Shown here one piece after another: positions 1 to 8,895 of a DNA stretch of 64,000 nt (positions are counted from its first letter, which is position 1; each line of letters begins with the position of its first letter). Position numbers and translations under genes: made by a program. Source of the stretch: Dryocola sp051297175 (lineage in GTDB: Bacteria; Pseudomonadota; Gammaproteobacteria; Enterobacterales; Enterobacteriaceae). The stretch lies in assembly GCF_051297175.1 (NCBI RefSeq), contig NZ_JBINNY010000001.1, forward strand, positions 3,100,001-3,164,000, written 5' to 3'. The notes under the pieces are model-generated. The model saw nothing but the letters and a program-made list of their open reading frames with translations, had not been told where the DNA came from and searched no databases.

Positions 1-201
1 CCCGGAGACAACAGCCGCCAGGGTATAAACGCCGGTCACGTATCCGGCCCAGGTGATGGGTACGGAAAAATCAGCCGCCATAAACGTGAAGATCGGGTTG
101 AATACCATGTACTCAAGCGCGTTGGTGAACTGGATGAAGGCGACGATGGCCGCGATGCGATACGGCCGGAAATTCGCGCTTTCGAAAAGAGTAATCGCCA
201 T
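1..201 (-). CDS. MFS transporter, N-terminal part only
   Basis: The reading frame starts at an ATG (199-201) and runs off the left edge, giving the first 67 residues. The peptide has the first transmembrane segment of a major facilitator (around LEYMVFNPIFTFMA) and a second one beginning near VTGVYTLAAV. It diverges from the LysR-family gene that starts at 304, a layout typical of a transporter controlled by the adjacent regulator. The substrate cannot be told from this fragment. Confidence 0.8.
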   Translation of the reverse strand, partial: MAITLFESANFRPYRIAAIVAFIQFTNALEYMVFNPIFTFMAADFSVPITWAGYVTGVYTLAAVVSG

Positions 202-303
202 AAATGCCCCTTGGTGATGTGCGAGGCGGGCAGTATATTCGTTCCATTTACGCCGCATCAGACGGTTAAAATGGCATGCACTGCTATCAAAAATGGGATA
301 ATC

Positions 304-1203
304 ATGCGCAACAAGCTCGATCTTAACGCCCTGCATCTTTTCGTCGCCGTGGCCGATAAAGGCACCTTTAGCGCTGCTGCGAAGGCGCTGGACATGCCCT
401 CTTCAAACGTTAGCCGCGCGATTAGCCGGCTTGAGGAACAGATGAACGTGAGGCTTATTGAACGCAGCACGCGCCGCATGCAGTTGACCGAAGCGGGTCA
501 GCTGCTTTATTCCCGTGCGCAGCCGCTGCTTGCCTCGCTTGAGGAAACGCAGGCGGAGCTTGCGGTGGAACAGCTGCAGCTTAAGGGGCGGCTTCGCGTC
601 TGCCTGCCAAACGAGGTTGGGCCGTCGCTGCTCGCCGGTCTGTTTGCCGATTTTGCCCTTTTGCATCCTCAGCTTGAGATGCACTGCGTCACCAACCTCT
701 CTGGCCTCGAATCTCTACAGCAGGATCTCGATCTGGCGATGATTATCACGCGTGGAAAACTTGAGGATAGCGACTGCGTGGTCCGCCCCTTGGCCAGCTT
801 CCCGTGCGTGGTGGTAGCGGCTCCGGCACTCATCGAAACCTGCGGAAAACCTCAGAACTCACGTCAGTTGGCCGATTTTCCGTGCATTACCACCGTAGAT
901 GCCCTCAAAGGCCAGCCGTGGCAGTTTGTTGCACCCGGCGGCGGGTTTGAGACCGTTGCCATCAGCGGCCATTACCGCGTCAACAGCGGGGAAATGGCGC
1001 TGCGGGCGGCCGTCGCCGGAGTAGGATTCTCCGTTCTGGCGCGCCAGGGCTGCGCGGCCTGGCTTGAGAGCGGTGAATTAGAGGAAGTCAGGCTTGAGCT
1101 GCAGCCCGCACCGCTTGAGCTGATTGCCGCCTATTCCAGCCGCCGCTTTCTGTCGGCAAAAGCACGGGCGCTGGTGGATTACCTGCAGCAGCATCTCAAA
1201 TAA
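304..1203 (+). CDS. LysR-family transcriptional regulator
   Basis: Predicted 299-residue DNA-binding regulator. The N-terminus is a typical LysR winged helix-turn-helix (LDLNALHLFVAVADKGTFS, then SSNVSRAISRLEEQ), followed by a substrate-binding-like effector domain. An upstream in-frame start at 211 is possible. The ATG at 304 is preferred because GGGA lies five bases before it and homologous proteins begin just before the LDLN segment. It is divergent from an MFS gene, which it probably controls. Its last 8 bases overlap the convergent end of the phosphopantetheinyl transferase gene, so it marks the edge of the aryl polyene cluster. A role in regulating that cluster is possible but not shown. 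Confidence 0.85.
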   Translation: MRNKLDLNALHLFVAVADKGTFSAAAKALDMPSSNVSRAISRLEEQMNVRLIERSTRRMQLTEAGQLLYSRAQPLLASLEETQAELAVEQLQLKGRLRVCLPNEVGPSLLAGLFADFALLHPQLEMHCVTNLSGLESLQQDLDLAMIITRGKLEDSDCVVRPLASFPCVVVAAPALIETCGKPQNSRQLADFPCITTVDALKGQPWQFVAPGGGFETVAISGHYRVNSGEMALRAAVAGVGFSVLARQGCAAWLESGELEEVRLELQPAPLELIAAYSSRRFLSAKARALVDYLQQHLK

Positions 1204-1810
1204 CCAGCAGCTCGGGAGCAAAGTCCTTGGCAAAGGGCTGGCGTCCGCAGCAGGCAACCAGCGTGTTGCTAACGGTCAGGTGCGTCAGGTGCAGGCCCGG
1301 CGGGCAAAGCGTTGCAAGCGGCAGGTGAAGCGAGGTGATTTGCCAGACGGTGCCGCCCCGCTGTTTCAGCACGGCTTCGTGGGCCGTCCACAGCTTCCAG
1401 AAGGCCGGGAGCCGAAGCTCGTCCGGCAGCGCCGCAAGCCATGCGTACAGCTCGGGGGAAAAACCGTGCTGCGCCACGGCCATAAACCGCTTTCTGGGGC
1501 GCAGAAGTTCGATGTCACAGCCTACGGCGCTATCGCCCAGCAGCACCGCCACGCGGGTGGCGCTGTTGCTGATGTTGAAGTGCGGCAGGTCCGGGTGATA
1601 CGGCTTGCCGTTCGGGCCGGTGGCCAGCGCGGGCAGCGACTCTTTGCCGAGCAGCATCGCCAGCAAAACTCTCCCGGCAAGCCACACCGGGCGGCGGTTG
1701 CCAACCGGTGCCAACGCCCGCAGCGCGGGGGAAAGCCAGCGTTCTATCTGCTCTTCTTCCCCCAAACGCGCAACGTCGCCAAACGCCAGGCGATATCCCG
1801 TTACGGCCAC
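1196..1810 (-). CDS. Sfp-type 4'-phosphopantetheinyl transferase
   Basis: A 204-residue protein with the two signatures of Sfp/AcpT-type transferases: GCDIE at residues 97-101 (magnesium-binding Asp and Glu) and WTAHEAVLK at 141-149. This family moves the phosphopantetheine arm of CoA onto the conserved serine of carrier proteins. It is the last gene of the aryl polyene operon. It starts with GTG and overlaps the end of the ketosynthase gene apeR by 10 bases, which suggests translational coupling. The natural substrates would be the two carrier proteins at 13259-13803. Function is inferred from motifs and position. Confidence 0.88.
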   Translation of the reverse strand: MAVTGYRLAFGDVARLGEEEQIERWLSPALRALAPVGNRRPVWLAGRVLLAMLLGKESLPALATGPNGKPYHPDLPHFNISNSATRVAVLLGDSAVGCDIELLRPRKRFMAVAQHGFSPELYAWLAALPDELRLPAFWKLWTAHEAVLKQRGGTVWQITSLHLPLATLCPPGLHLTHLTVSNTLVACCGRQPFAKDFAPELLVI

Positions 1811-3030
1811 CTGCGCAGCACCAGCGAAGTGTTAATCCCGCCAAAGGCGAAGTTGTTGCTCTGCACAAATTCCGTGTCGATAAGCCGCGCGCTTTCCATG
1901 ATGTAGTCCAGCTCGCCGCAGGCCGCGTCCGGATTATGCAGGTTCAGCGTTTCGGCAAACCGGCCCTCGCGCATCATCTCGATGCTCATCCACGCCTCGA
2001 GCGCCCCGCAGGCTCCCAGCGTATGGCCGAAATAGCTTTTCAGAGAAGATATCGGCGTGCCCGCGCCAAACACCGCCGCCGTCGCCTGGGTTTCCGCGAT
2101 ATCGCCCCGGTCAGTCGCGGTGCCGTGGGCGTTAATGTAGCCGATGTCGCTCGCCGCAATTCCAGCAGAGCGCAGGCCGCGCTCGATGCAAATCTGCATC
2201 GTTTCCTTCTGCGGCTGGGTGATATGCGCCGCGTCGCAGTTGGTGTGGAAGCCGACGATCTCAGCAAAGATCTTCGCGCCGCGCGCCAGGGCGTGGTCAA
2301 GATCTTCAAGGATCAGCGTTCCGGCCCCCTCGCCGATGACCAGCCCGTCGCGCTGCTGGTCAAACGGCGACGGCGTGGCGTGCGGCCGGTCGTTGCGCTG
2401 GCTGGTGGCAAACAGCGTGTCGAAGACGGCGGCCTCGGACGGGCACAGCTCTTCCGCGCCGCCCGCGACCATCACGGTCTGATAGCCGTGGCGAATCGCC
2501 TCCCAGGCGTAGCCAATCGCCTGGCTGCCGGAAGTGCAGGCGCTGGAGGTGGGGATAACCCGCCCGCGCAGGCCGAAGAACAGCCCGGCGTTAACGGCGG
2601 CGGTGTGCGGCATCATCTGCACGTAGGTGGTGCCGGTGATATTCCGCGTGTGTTTTTCGGTGAGCATCGTGGCAAATTCGCTGACCGGCCCGGTGCTGCC
2701 GGTCGAGCTGCCGTAGGCGATGCCGGTATCGCCGCCGGTGAGAATCGGGTCGTCCAGCAGGCCCGCCTGCTCAAGCGCCAGCTCGGTTGCGCGCGTCGCC
2801 AGCAGCGAGACTCGCCCCATCGCGCGGATGCGCTTGCGGGTGTAGTGTTCCGGCAGCGTGAAATTGTCGATCGGCGCGCCGAGCAGCGTGTTCAGCCCGT
2901 CGTAAATTTGCCATTCCGGCATGGCGCGCACGGCGTTTTTACCCGATCGTAAACCCGCCCAAACGCTCTGCCAGTTTTCTCCAAAGGCGGTAACACCGCC
3001 CATGCCGGTGACCACGACGCGGCGAATCAC
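1801..3030 (-). CDS. apeR: Aryl polyene ketosynthase (FabF-like)
   Basis: A 409-residue beta-ketoacyl-ACP synthase with a complete Cys-His-His triad: C165 in SSACTSGSQ, H302 in NAHGTATDRGD and H336 in FGHTLGAC. Family members condense malonyl-ACP with the growing chain. The start is GTG at 3030, overlapping the TGA of the upstream ketoreductase gene. It is the last core gene of the operon before the phosphopantetheinyl transferase. In the characterised Xenorhabdus aryl polyene pathway the equivalent protein is a stand-alone ketosynthase; symbol and role are assigned by gene order and motif, not by direct comparison. Confidence 0.88.
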   Translation of the reverse strand: MIRRVVVTGMGGVTAFGENWQSVWAGLRSGKNAVRAMPEWQIYDGLNTLLGAPIDNFTLPEHYTRKRIRAMGRVSLLATRATELALEQAGLLDDPILTGGDTGIAYGSSTGSTGPVSEFATMLTEKHTRNITGTTYVQMMPHTAAVNAGLFFGLRGRVIPTSSACTSGSQAIGYAWEAIRHGYQTVMVAGGAEELCPSEAAVFDTLFATSQRNDRPHATPSPFDQQRDGLVIGEGAGTLILEDLDHALARGAKIFAEIVGFHTNCDAAHITQPQKETMQICIERGLRSAGIAASDIGYINAHGTATDRGDIAETQATAAVFGAGTPISSLKSYFGHTLGACGALEAWMSIEMMREGRFAETLNLHNPDAACGELDYIMESARLIDTEFVQSNNFAFGGINTSLVLRRWP

Positions 3031-3758
3031 AGCATGCCTCCGTTAATCGAGATAACCTGGCGCGTGACGTAGCCCGCAGCGGGCGACATCAGGTATCGGG
3101 CAAGCCCGGCGACCTCCTCCGGCTGCCCCATGCGCTGAAGCGGAATAATGCGCATCGCCTCTTTCAGCGCCGCCTCTTCCATCTCAATCATGCCGGTGTC
3201 GATAAGGCCCGGCGCGATGCAGTTAACGGTGATTTTGCGCTTCGCAAGCTCCACGGCGAGCGCCTTCGTCGCGCCGATAATGCCCGCTTTCGCCGCGCTG
3301 TAATTGACCTGGCCGCGGTTGCCCATCAGCCCGGAAACGGACGACAGCGTGATAATGCGCCCGCCGTCGCGCAGGCCGATCATCGGCATGACGCACGGCT
3401 GGATGACGTTATAGAAGCCGTCGAGATTGGTGTGGATAACGCCGTCCCAGTCCTCATCGCTGAGCGCCGGGAACGCGCCGTCGCGGGCGACGCCCGCGTT
3501 GTTGACCAGCCCCCAATACGCGCCATGGGCCTCGATGTCGGCCTCAAGCGTTGCCCGGCAGCCCGCACGGTCGCCGCTGTCAAACTGCATCAGGCGGCCC
3601 GAACCGCCCTGCTTTTCAATGTGGTCAAGCGTTTGCCGTGCGCCTTCCTGGTCGCGGTGATAATGCACCACCACGCTAAAACCGTCCGCCGCAAGGCCCA
3701 GGGCAATCGCCCTGCCGATGCCTTTGCTCGCGCCGGTAATTAAAACTGTTCTTGTCAT
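3027..3758 (-). CDS. apeQ: Aryl polyene 3-ketoacyl-ACP reductase (FabG-like)
   Basis: A 243-residue short-chain dehydrogenase. The NADPH-binding TGASKGIG is at residues 8-15, NNAG near 87-90, and the catalytic set N111, S140, Y153 and K157 is present. FabG-type enzymes reduce the 3-keto group formed by the ketosynthase in each round of elongation. It lies between the dehydratase apeP (13-base gap) and the ketosynthase apeR (4-base overlap), so reduction and condensation genes are cotranslated. No anomaly was seen. Confidence 0.9.
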   Translation of the reverse strand: MTRTVLITGASKGIGRAIALGLAADGFSVVVHYHRDQEGARQTLDHIEKQGGSGRLMQFDSGDRAGCRATLEADIEAHGAYWGLVNNAGVARDGAFPALSDEDWDGVIHTNLDGFYNVIQPCVMPMIGLRDGGRIITLSSVSGLMGNRGQVNYSAAKAGIIGATKALAVELAKRKITVNCIAPGLIDTGMIEMEEAALKEAMRIIPLQRMGQPEEVAGLARYLMSPAAGYVTRQVISINGGML

Positions 3759-3771
3759 AACCGCTATCTCA

Positions 3772-4230
3772 TTAAAATAATTGTTCTAATTCGTTTTTAT
3801 CGGGCTGATAGGTGTTCACCCGCCCGCTTGCCACACGCCGGCTACCGGCAAAAATTTCACCTTCGAAGCTGCCGATTTTGTCATCGCGCATCAGCAGCGT
3901 GATTTTGCAGTCCAGCACGGCGTTGGCCGGGAATTTGCCGTCAGGGCAGCGTATGCCGCGCCCGCCGAGCAGCATGCCCACGCCGACGGATTCACTGCCT
4001 GCATTGACACGGTGCCAGCCCGACCATACGCCCACCGTCTGGGCGATAATCTCGATGGCGAACCAGCCCGCAAGCGTGCCGTCGTCGCTCAAAAACGGGG
4101 CCAGCACGCCGTCGGGGCCGACCGTAACCCGGCAGTGCGCCGTTTCCTCCGTCACGCCGATCACCTTTTCCAACAGGCACATTGGCGCTTCGTGGGGCAG
4201 ATAGCGCTGCGGGGAAAGGTAGTCAGTCAC
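3772..4230 (-). CDS. apeP: Aryl polyene dehydratase subunit, hotdog fold
   Basis: A 152-residue single hotdog-domain protein. The N-terminal LPHEAPMCLLEKV resembles the FabA-type start (PHxxPMxLLD). At the site where FabZ/FabA enzymes carry the catalytic His this protein has Phe46, while the acidic residue 14 positions later is kept as E60 (IEIIAQ). The partner ApeI has the opposite pattern. An ApeI:ApeP heterodimer has been described for the pathway in Xenorhabdus, and the residues here fit a composite active site. The start is GTG with GGAG upstream. The gene overlaps the end of apeO by 8 bases. Confidence 0.82.
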   Translation of the reverse strand: MTDYLSPQRYLPHEAPMCLLEKVIGVTEETAHCRVTVGPDGVLAPFLSDDGTLAGWFAIEIIAQTVGVWSGWHRVNAGSESVGVGMLLGGRGIRCPDGKFPANAVLDCKITLLMRDDKIGSFEGEIFAGSRRVASGRVNTYQPDKNELEQLF

Positions 4231-5380
4231 GGGTGGCTCCTAAAATAAGCGTGGCGTTGTTGCCGCCAAAAGCAAACGAGTTCGACAGTATGACCGGCCT
4301 GTAGTCCGGGCGCGGTTCGCTAATCAAGCCGCAGGGGGCAAGCGCCGCATCCTGCGTGGATTCGCTGAAATCCTGCGCGGGCAGCGGCAGGCGTCGCGAC
4401 AGCAGCAGGTAGCAAAGCACCGCTTCACAGGCCCCCGCAGCGCCCAGCGTGTGGCCGGTTAAATGCTTGGTCGAGCTGCACGGCACGCGGTCGCCGAAAA
4501 GCTGGTTAATCACTTTTGCCTCAATTTCATCATTCAGGCGCGTCGCGGTGCCGTGCATATTGATGTAGCCAACGTCCGCCGCGCTTAGCCCCGCCTGCCG
4601 CATCGCCATTTCGATAGCGCGAATCGCACCGATACCCTCGGGATGCGGGGCCGACATATGCCACGCGTCGGACGATTCGCCCACGCCCAGCAGCTGCACC
4701 GGGCCGCGTTCCCGGCTGAGCAGGATCAGCGCCGCCGCCTCGCCGATGGTGATACCGTTGCGCTCGGCGCTAAACGGCCGGCAGCGGCGGTCGCTCAGGG
4801 ATTCGAGGCTGTGAAAGCCGTTGACCGGCATGCGGCTTAGGGTATCCGCGCCGCCGACGATGGCGGCATCCACCATGCCGGATTCGATCAGCCGTTTGCC
4901 GGTGATTATCGCGCGGGCGCTGGATGAGCAGGCGGTGGAAACGGTCAGCGCCGGACCGAAAAGCTGCAAATATTCGCTCATAAAACGCGAGGGATCGCCA
5001 AGCTCCTGCTGGCCGTAGCGATACGTTGCGTTTTGGCCGCTCACGTAACGGTCGGCCTCGTCCAGCCCGGACGTGCTGGTGCCCAAAATTACCGCCACGC
5101 GATCTGCACCGTAGCGGGCAATCGCCTCGTCCACCTGCGGGCGGATCTGCGCGAGCGCGGCAAGCAGCAGCCGGTTGTTGCGGCTGTCGTGCTGCGGCAG
5201 GCTAGCGGGGATCGCGGGCAGCTCCCCCGTCACGCGCCCTACCCAGCATTCGCCCTGCTGCAGCCAGCCATCTTTATCCGCCGCCATGCCGGGCGAGCGT
5301 GCGGCAACAAGATTGGCCGCAATGTCGTCAAGCCGGTTGCCCATCGCGTTGACCATGCCCGCCGCCGTGAGGTAAATCAT
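4223..5380 (-). CDS. apeO: Aryl polyene ketosynthase (elongating)
   Basis: A 385-residue ketosynthase with a full triad: C151 in VSTACSSSA, H276 in NMHGTAT and H310 in LTGHTLGA. In the characterised pathway ApeO pairs with the ketosynthase-like ApeC, as ketosynthase and chain-length factor do in type II polyketide systems. The ATG at 5380 overlaps the end of the lipoprotein gene apeN by four bases. It is slightly shorter than FabF. Two active ketosynthases (this and ApeR) plus one inactive-looking one (ApeC) are therefore encoded in the operon. Confidence 0.88.
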   Translation of the reverse strand: MIYLTAAGMVNAMGNRLDDIAANLVAARSPGMAADKDGWLQQGECWVGRVTGELPAIPASLPQHDSRNNRLLLAALAQIRPQVDEAIARYGADRVAVILGTSTSGLDEADRYVSGQNATYRYGQQELGDPSRFMSEYLQLFGPALTVSTACSSSARAIITGKRLIESGMVDAAIVGGADTLSRMPVNGFHSLESLSDRRCRPFSAERNGITIGEAAALILLSRERGPVQLLGVGESSDAWHMSAPHPEGIGAIRAIEMAMRQAGLSAADVGYINMHGTATRLNDEIEAKVINQLFGDRVPCSSTKHLTGHTLGAAGACEAVLCYLLLSRRLPLPAQDFSESTQDAALAPCGLISEPRPDYRPVILSNSFAFGGNNATLILGATRD

Positions 5381-6000
5381 GGCTGATTGTCCAGATGCTG
5401 AATCACGATCAGGTAGCCAAAGCGGTGATGCTGAATGCTGACCGGCTGGCGCTGTCCGTTCCGGCTAACGTAGCGCACCGTTTCGATAAGCTGACCGCCG
5501 TCATCGCGCAGCTCGCGGCGGTCGCCGATGTCCTTCAGCGTCCAGCCCTTCGGCAGCTGGGGTTGCCAGGCGGAAAGCGGCCAGTTGCTCAGCATGATGT
5601 CGGCAAGCACCTGGTTGGCGGGCGGCATGTCCGGCAGCGTAATCGACTGCTCGGTTTTCACGCCCCGCGCGTCGTAGGTCAGGCGGAACAGGCGTATGCC
5701 CAGCGGCGACAGCCCGGCCAGCATGACCTTCTGGTCGTCGGCGTTGAGCAGCACCATCAGCGACTGCGTTTTACCTTTGACCCGCGCGGTGAGCAGCTGC
5801 TGTTCGCTAATCGCGGGGCTGATGCCCGGCGCGGGCAGCGTGACCAGCGTTCCCGGCTTCAGCCACGCCTGCGGGCGGCCGTCGTCTTTTTTCGCGGCGC
5901 TACAGGCGGTGAGTAATAAAACCGTTGCGGCGATGAATACGCGGTGGATGGCGCTTTCGCTTAACCAGCCTGCGAAGCGGGTATGTTTTTGATTATTCAT
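5377..6000 (-). CDS. apeN: Lipoprotein of the aryl polyene cluster (DUF3261-like)
   Basis: A 207-residue protein with a hydrophobic segment (residues 21-31) ending in a lipobox, LLTAC with Cys33, so a lipid-anchored envelope protein is predicted. The remainder resembles the DUF3261 lipoproteins found next to MMPL exporters in aryl polyene clusters; its biochemical role is not known. The ATG overlaps the TGA of apeM (ATGA), which supports this start. Residues 11-20 of the signal peptide are encoded by a REP-like palindrome (5943-5970), matching intergenic copies elsewhere in the window. The signal peptide therefore has an unusually long, partly polar N-region. Confidence 0.8.
   Translation of the reverse strand: MNNQKHTRFAGWLSESAIHRVFIAATVLLLTACSAAKKDDGRPQAWLKPGTLVTLPAPGISPAISEQQLLTARVKGKTQSLMVLLNADDQKVMLAGLSPLGIRLFRLTYDARGVKTEQSITLPDMPPANQVLADIMLSNWPLSAWQPQLPKGWTLKDIGDRRELRDDGGQLIETVRYVSRNGQRQPVSIQHHRFGYLIVIQHLDNQP
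5943..5970. repeat. REP-like element inside apeN
   Basis: The bases GGTGGATGGCGCTTTCGCTT match intergenic REP-like copies at 40638, 50634 and 59031 with zero to one change over the first 21 bases. The right arm is degraded (AACCAGCC rather than ATCCACC). It is translated in frame as residues 11-20 of the apeN signal peptide. Confidence 0.7.
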
Positions 6001-8318
6001 GATTTCCCTTTTTCCTTAATGGGCAAGGCCAGCGGCGCGGTCAGAAAGGCGCAGAAAATTCCGCAGCTCAGCACGATCCCGAATCCGGCGATGGCCTGGG
6101 TCGCGCTCAGAACCAGCATCCCAAGCGTCAGTAAAGTCGTCAGCAGGGCGACGGTGACCGCCAGCATCGACGTCAGCGGCGTGCCGCGCGGGTTGCTAAA
6201 GAAGATCGTGTAATTGATGCCGATGCCCAGCACCAACACAAGGGCCAGCAGCGAGAACAGGTTTAGCGCGTACCCGCTAAACGCCAGCGCGGCAAGGCCG
6301 CCGCCGAGCGAAAGCAGCGAAGGCACCACGTTGATAAGCCCGCGCCGCACCCCCAGCCGCAGCATATAGCTGACGGCAATCGCCGCGACCGCCGCCGCCA
6401 GCAGCCCCGCCAGCAGGGTGCGATAGAAGCCAAACAGCGCGTTGAACGCGTTTTTACGATCCACCCAGCTGACGCCGGGGGATTTCTCCGCCAGCGCCTT
6501 TAGCGCCGCGCCGTCGTGAACGCCGCTCACCGGCACCAGCGCCCCGCTTTGCCCGTCGGGGAGCGTCAGCCACAGCAAACGCCAGCCGCTGCTGATAACG
6601 CTTTGCTGCCAGATATCCGGCGTGACCGGCATCTGCTGTAAGTTTGGCGCGCTCACCGTAACGCCCGCTTCCGCCAGCCGCTTTTGCAGCACCGGAGCCG
6701 CCTCGCTCAACAGATGAAGATCCGCCTGCTGGCGCTCAAGCGAGGCCAGCGGCAGCAGGCGATAGCCGTCGATAACCTTATTTTTTTGCAGGGCAGCCAG
6801 CTGCGGCGCAAGTTTTTCCAGCCGCTTGAGCGTTTGCTCCGCGCTTTTGCCGTACACCACGAACCATTTCTGATCCATGCCCTGCCCGGTCAGCGCGGTG
6901 ATGCCCTGCTCCTCGCGCAGCAGATCCTGCGGCAAGGCCTGGAGGGTAGAAATGTCGTCGTTGACGCGCAGCATCGCCACGCCCGCGGCGCTCACCGCCA
7001 GCAGCGCCAGCGGGATGCCGAAACGGACGATTTTCCGGGTCTGCCAGGCCGTAAGCCAGGCGGAAAGAAATTTCTTGGCGGGTGCCGGACGCACCGGCAG
7101 GCCGCGCACCGCATACGGGTACCAGCACACCACCGTCAGGCAGGATGCCGTCAGGCCGCTTGCTGCAAAGACCGCAAGCTGGCGGATGCCGGGGAACGGC
7201 GCGAGGATCATGATCAGATACGCCAGCACCGTGGTGCCTAACGCCTGCAGCAGCGCGGGGAGCACCTTGCGCAGGCTGCCGAGCGGCGTGCTTTCCCCGC
7301 CGTGCACCATGCGTTCGGTGAGGTAGTAGAGCGTGTAATCCGCCGAAACGCCGACGATGCCGAGGCTCATCACCAGCGTCATCAGGTGCAGCTGCCCGAA
7401 GCACAGCAGCGTGACGGCCGTTCCGGCAAGCGCGCCGATGCCGACCGAGGTAACGCACAGCAGCAGCGGACGCAGCGATCGAAACACCAGCAGGATCAGC
7501 AGCAGCACGCCGATGACCGTTGCCAGACCGAGCGTTGAGACATCGTGCTTCGCCTGCTGGCTGGCGTAATCGCTGTAAAACAGCGTGCCGCGCGACATGA
7601 CTTTCGCCTGCGGGAACCGCTGTTCAAGCTGATGCTGAAGCGTGCGGAGCTGGCTCACCGCCTCGCGCCCGCGCTGCATATCAAACGACGATCCTTTCAG
7701 CTCGCCGTGCAGCATGTACCAGTAGCGCCCCTGCCCGTCCTTCGCCACCAGCCAGCCGTCGATCATCCGCAACCGGCTGGCGCTTTGCTGGAGCGCAAGC
7801 TGCGAGCCGCGCACCAGCATCAGCGGGTCGTTGGTAAGCTCTTTGCCGCTGACGCCGGAAAACGCCGAATAGATCTGCGACAGAACCCACTGCGCCTGCG
7901 CCTCACCGCCGTTTTGCAGGCGCGCGCGCGTTTGCTCATCCACCAGCCCGTTACGGTGTTCGAAGTAGAATTTTCCCCACGCCTGCTGGCTCGCGGCGTC
8001 CATCGGCCCCTGAATTTGCGTCAGGAAAGGCTGGCGCTGAAGCTGCGCCTGCCACCCGCTGGCGACCGAAGCGTCCGCGGAGGTGCCGGGGCTGACCAGC
8101 CACAGCATCTGCCTGTCGAGGCGGGCTAAAAATCCCGCTTCGATTTCGGGCGGAATTTCGCCGAGGCTTTGCGCGGGCAGCAGCGAAAGCACGCTGCTGT
8201 CGAGGCGTGAATTAGGCAGCAGCACGCAAAGGGCAACGACCAGCAGCGCCACGACGGCAAGCCAGGCCCAGGCTACCCGGCGGTGCAGCTCAGAAAACGA
8301 AACGCTGTTGCTCTTCAT
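5997..8318 (-). CDS. apeM: MMPL/RND-type exporter of the aryl polyene cluster
   Basis: A 773-residue inner-membrane protein with RND-superfamily architecture in two similar halves. There is one N-terminal membrane helix (about 17-36), a large periplasmic domain (about 37-250) and a bundle of helices (about 255-410). A second helix, a second periplasmic domain (about 450-620) and a final helix bundle (about 625-770) follow. MMPL-type proteins move lipids across the inner membrane, so it probably exports the finished aryl polyene lipid. It overlaps the LolA-like gene upstream by 29 bases and apeN downstream by four, so pump, carrier and lipoprotein genes form a transport block. Confidence 0.88.
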   Translation of the reverse strand: MKSNSVSFSELHRRVAWAWLAVVALLVVALCVLLPNSRLDSSVLSLLPAQSLGEIPPEIEAGFLARLDRQMLWLVSPGTSADASVASGWQAQLQRQPFLTQIQGPMDAASQQAWGKFYFEHRNGLVDEQTRARLQNGGEAQAQWVLSQIYSAFSGVSGKELTNDPLMLVRGSQLALQQSASRLRMIDGWLVAKDGQGRYWYMLHGELKGSSFDMQRGREAVSQLRTLQHQLEQRFPQAKVMSRGTLFYSDYASQQAKHDVSTLGLATVIGVLLLILLVFRSLRPLLLCVTSVGIGALAGTAVTLLCFGQLHLMTLVMSLGIVGVSADYTLYYLTERMVHGGESTPLGSLRKVLPALLQALGTTVLAYLIMILAPFPGIRQLAVFAASGLTASCLTVVCWYPYAVRGLPVRPAPAKKFLSAWLTAWQTRKIVRFGIPLALLAVSAAGVAMLRVNDDISTLQALPQDLLREEQGITALTGQGMDQKWFVVYGKSAEQTLKRLEKLAPQLAALQKNKVIDGYRLLPLASLERQQADLHLLSEAAPVLQKRLAEAGVTVSAPNLQQMPVTPDIWQQSVISSGWRLLWLTLPDGQSGALVPVSGVHDGAALKALAEKSPGVSWVDRKNAFNALFGFYRTLLAGLLAAAVAAIAVSYMLRLGVRRGLINVVPSLLSLGGGLAALAFSGYALNLFSLLALVLVLGIGINYTIFFSNPRGTPLTSMLAVTVALLTTLLTLGMLVLSATQAIAGFGIVLSCGIFCAFLTAPLALPIKEKGKS

Positions 8319-8895
8319 GCGTCAGCTTTCGCGGCTCCGGGCGGTGGTTACTAAAGGTAATTTCGGTGAAATCGCCCTGCATATCGTTCAGCTCAATGCT
8401 GTTGAGAAACTGCTCGCCCTGTAGCGTGATGGTGCTAAAAAGCTTGTCGAGAGGCGTGGTAGTCGGGGTCAGCACCAGCTTCCAGCGGCCTTTGCCCTGG
8501 TCGGTAAACTCGCTGGTGAAGTTTTCATCCAGCACTTTGCGGTCGGCCTGAAAGAGCGCGCGCAGCAGGTGGTTAAACTGGAACATCTGCGGGTTGCTGT
8601 CGGCGGTGATGACCTGCGGCGTCTGGCTGCCCATGATCTGCACCATATGGCTGTCGTCGAGGATCAGCGTCATCGGGAAAGGATGCTGCTGTTGCCACCA
8701 CAGGCCTTTGCTTTTGGCGATCAGCACCTCGCCGCTGGAGTGTAGAGGCTGTGCCATGCCGCTAATCTGGCGTTCCTGCTGGAACGAGGCGCGCACCACC
8801 TGCTGGGCGGCAAAGCGCTGCTGCACATCGTCCAGGGTGATGGCGTTTGCGACGCCGCTCACCAGCAGCAGCGCGGTCAATAACAGTTTGTTCAT
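8290..8895 (-). CDS. apeL: LolA-like periplasmic lipid carrier
   Basis: A 201-residue protein with a clear Sec signal peptide (residues 1-18, MNKLLLTALLLVSGVANA) followed by a LolA-type beta-sheet domain. LolA carries lipoproteins through the periplasm. Family members in aryl polyene clusters are thought to ferry the product lipid from the MMPL pump to the outer membrane, and the position directly before the MMPL gene fits that. The start overlaps the thioesterase stop codon (ATGA). Confidence 0.85.
   Translation of the reverse strand: MNKLLLTALLLVSGVANAITLDDVQQRFAAQQVVRASFQQERQISGMAQPLHSSGEVLIAKSKGLWWQQQHPFPMTLILDDSHMVQIMGSQTPQVITADSNPQMFQFNHLLRALFQADRKVLDENFTSEFTDQGKGRWKLVLTPTTTPLDKLFSTITLQGEQFLNSIELNDMQGDFTEITFSNHRPEPRKLTHEEQQRFVF

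Noticed and set aside
1708..2952. 414-codon plus-strand open frame opposite apeR
   Set aside because: Arg/Ala-rich shadow of a ketosynthase gene with full catalytic triad on the other strand.
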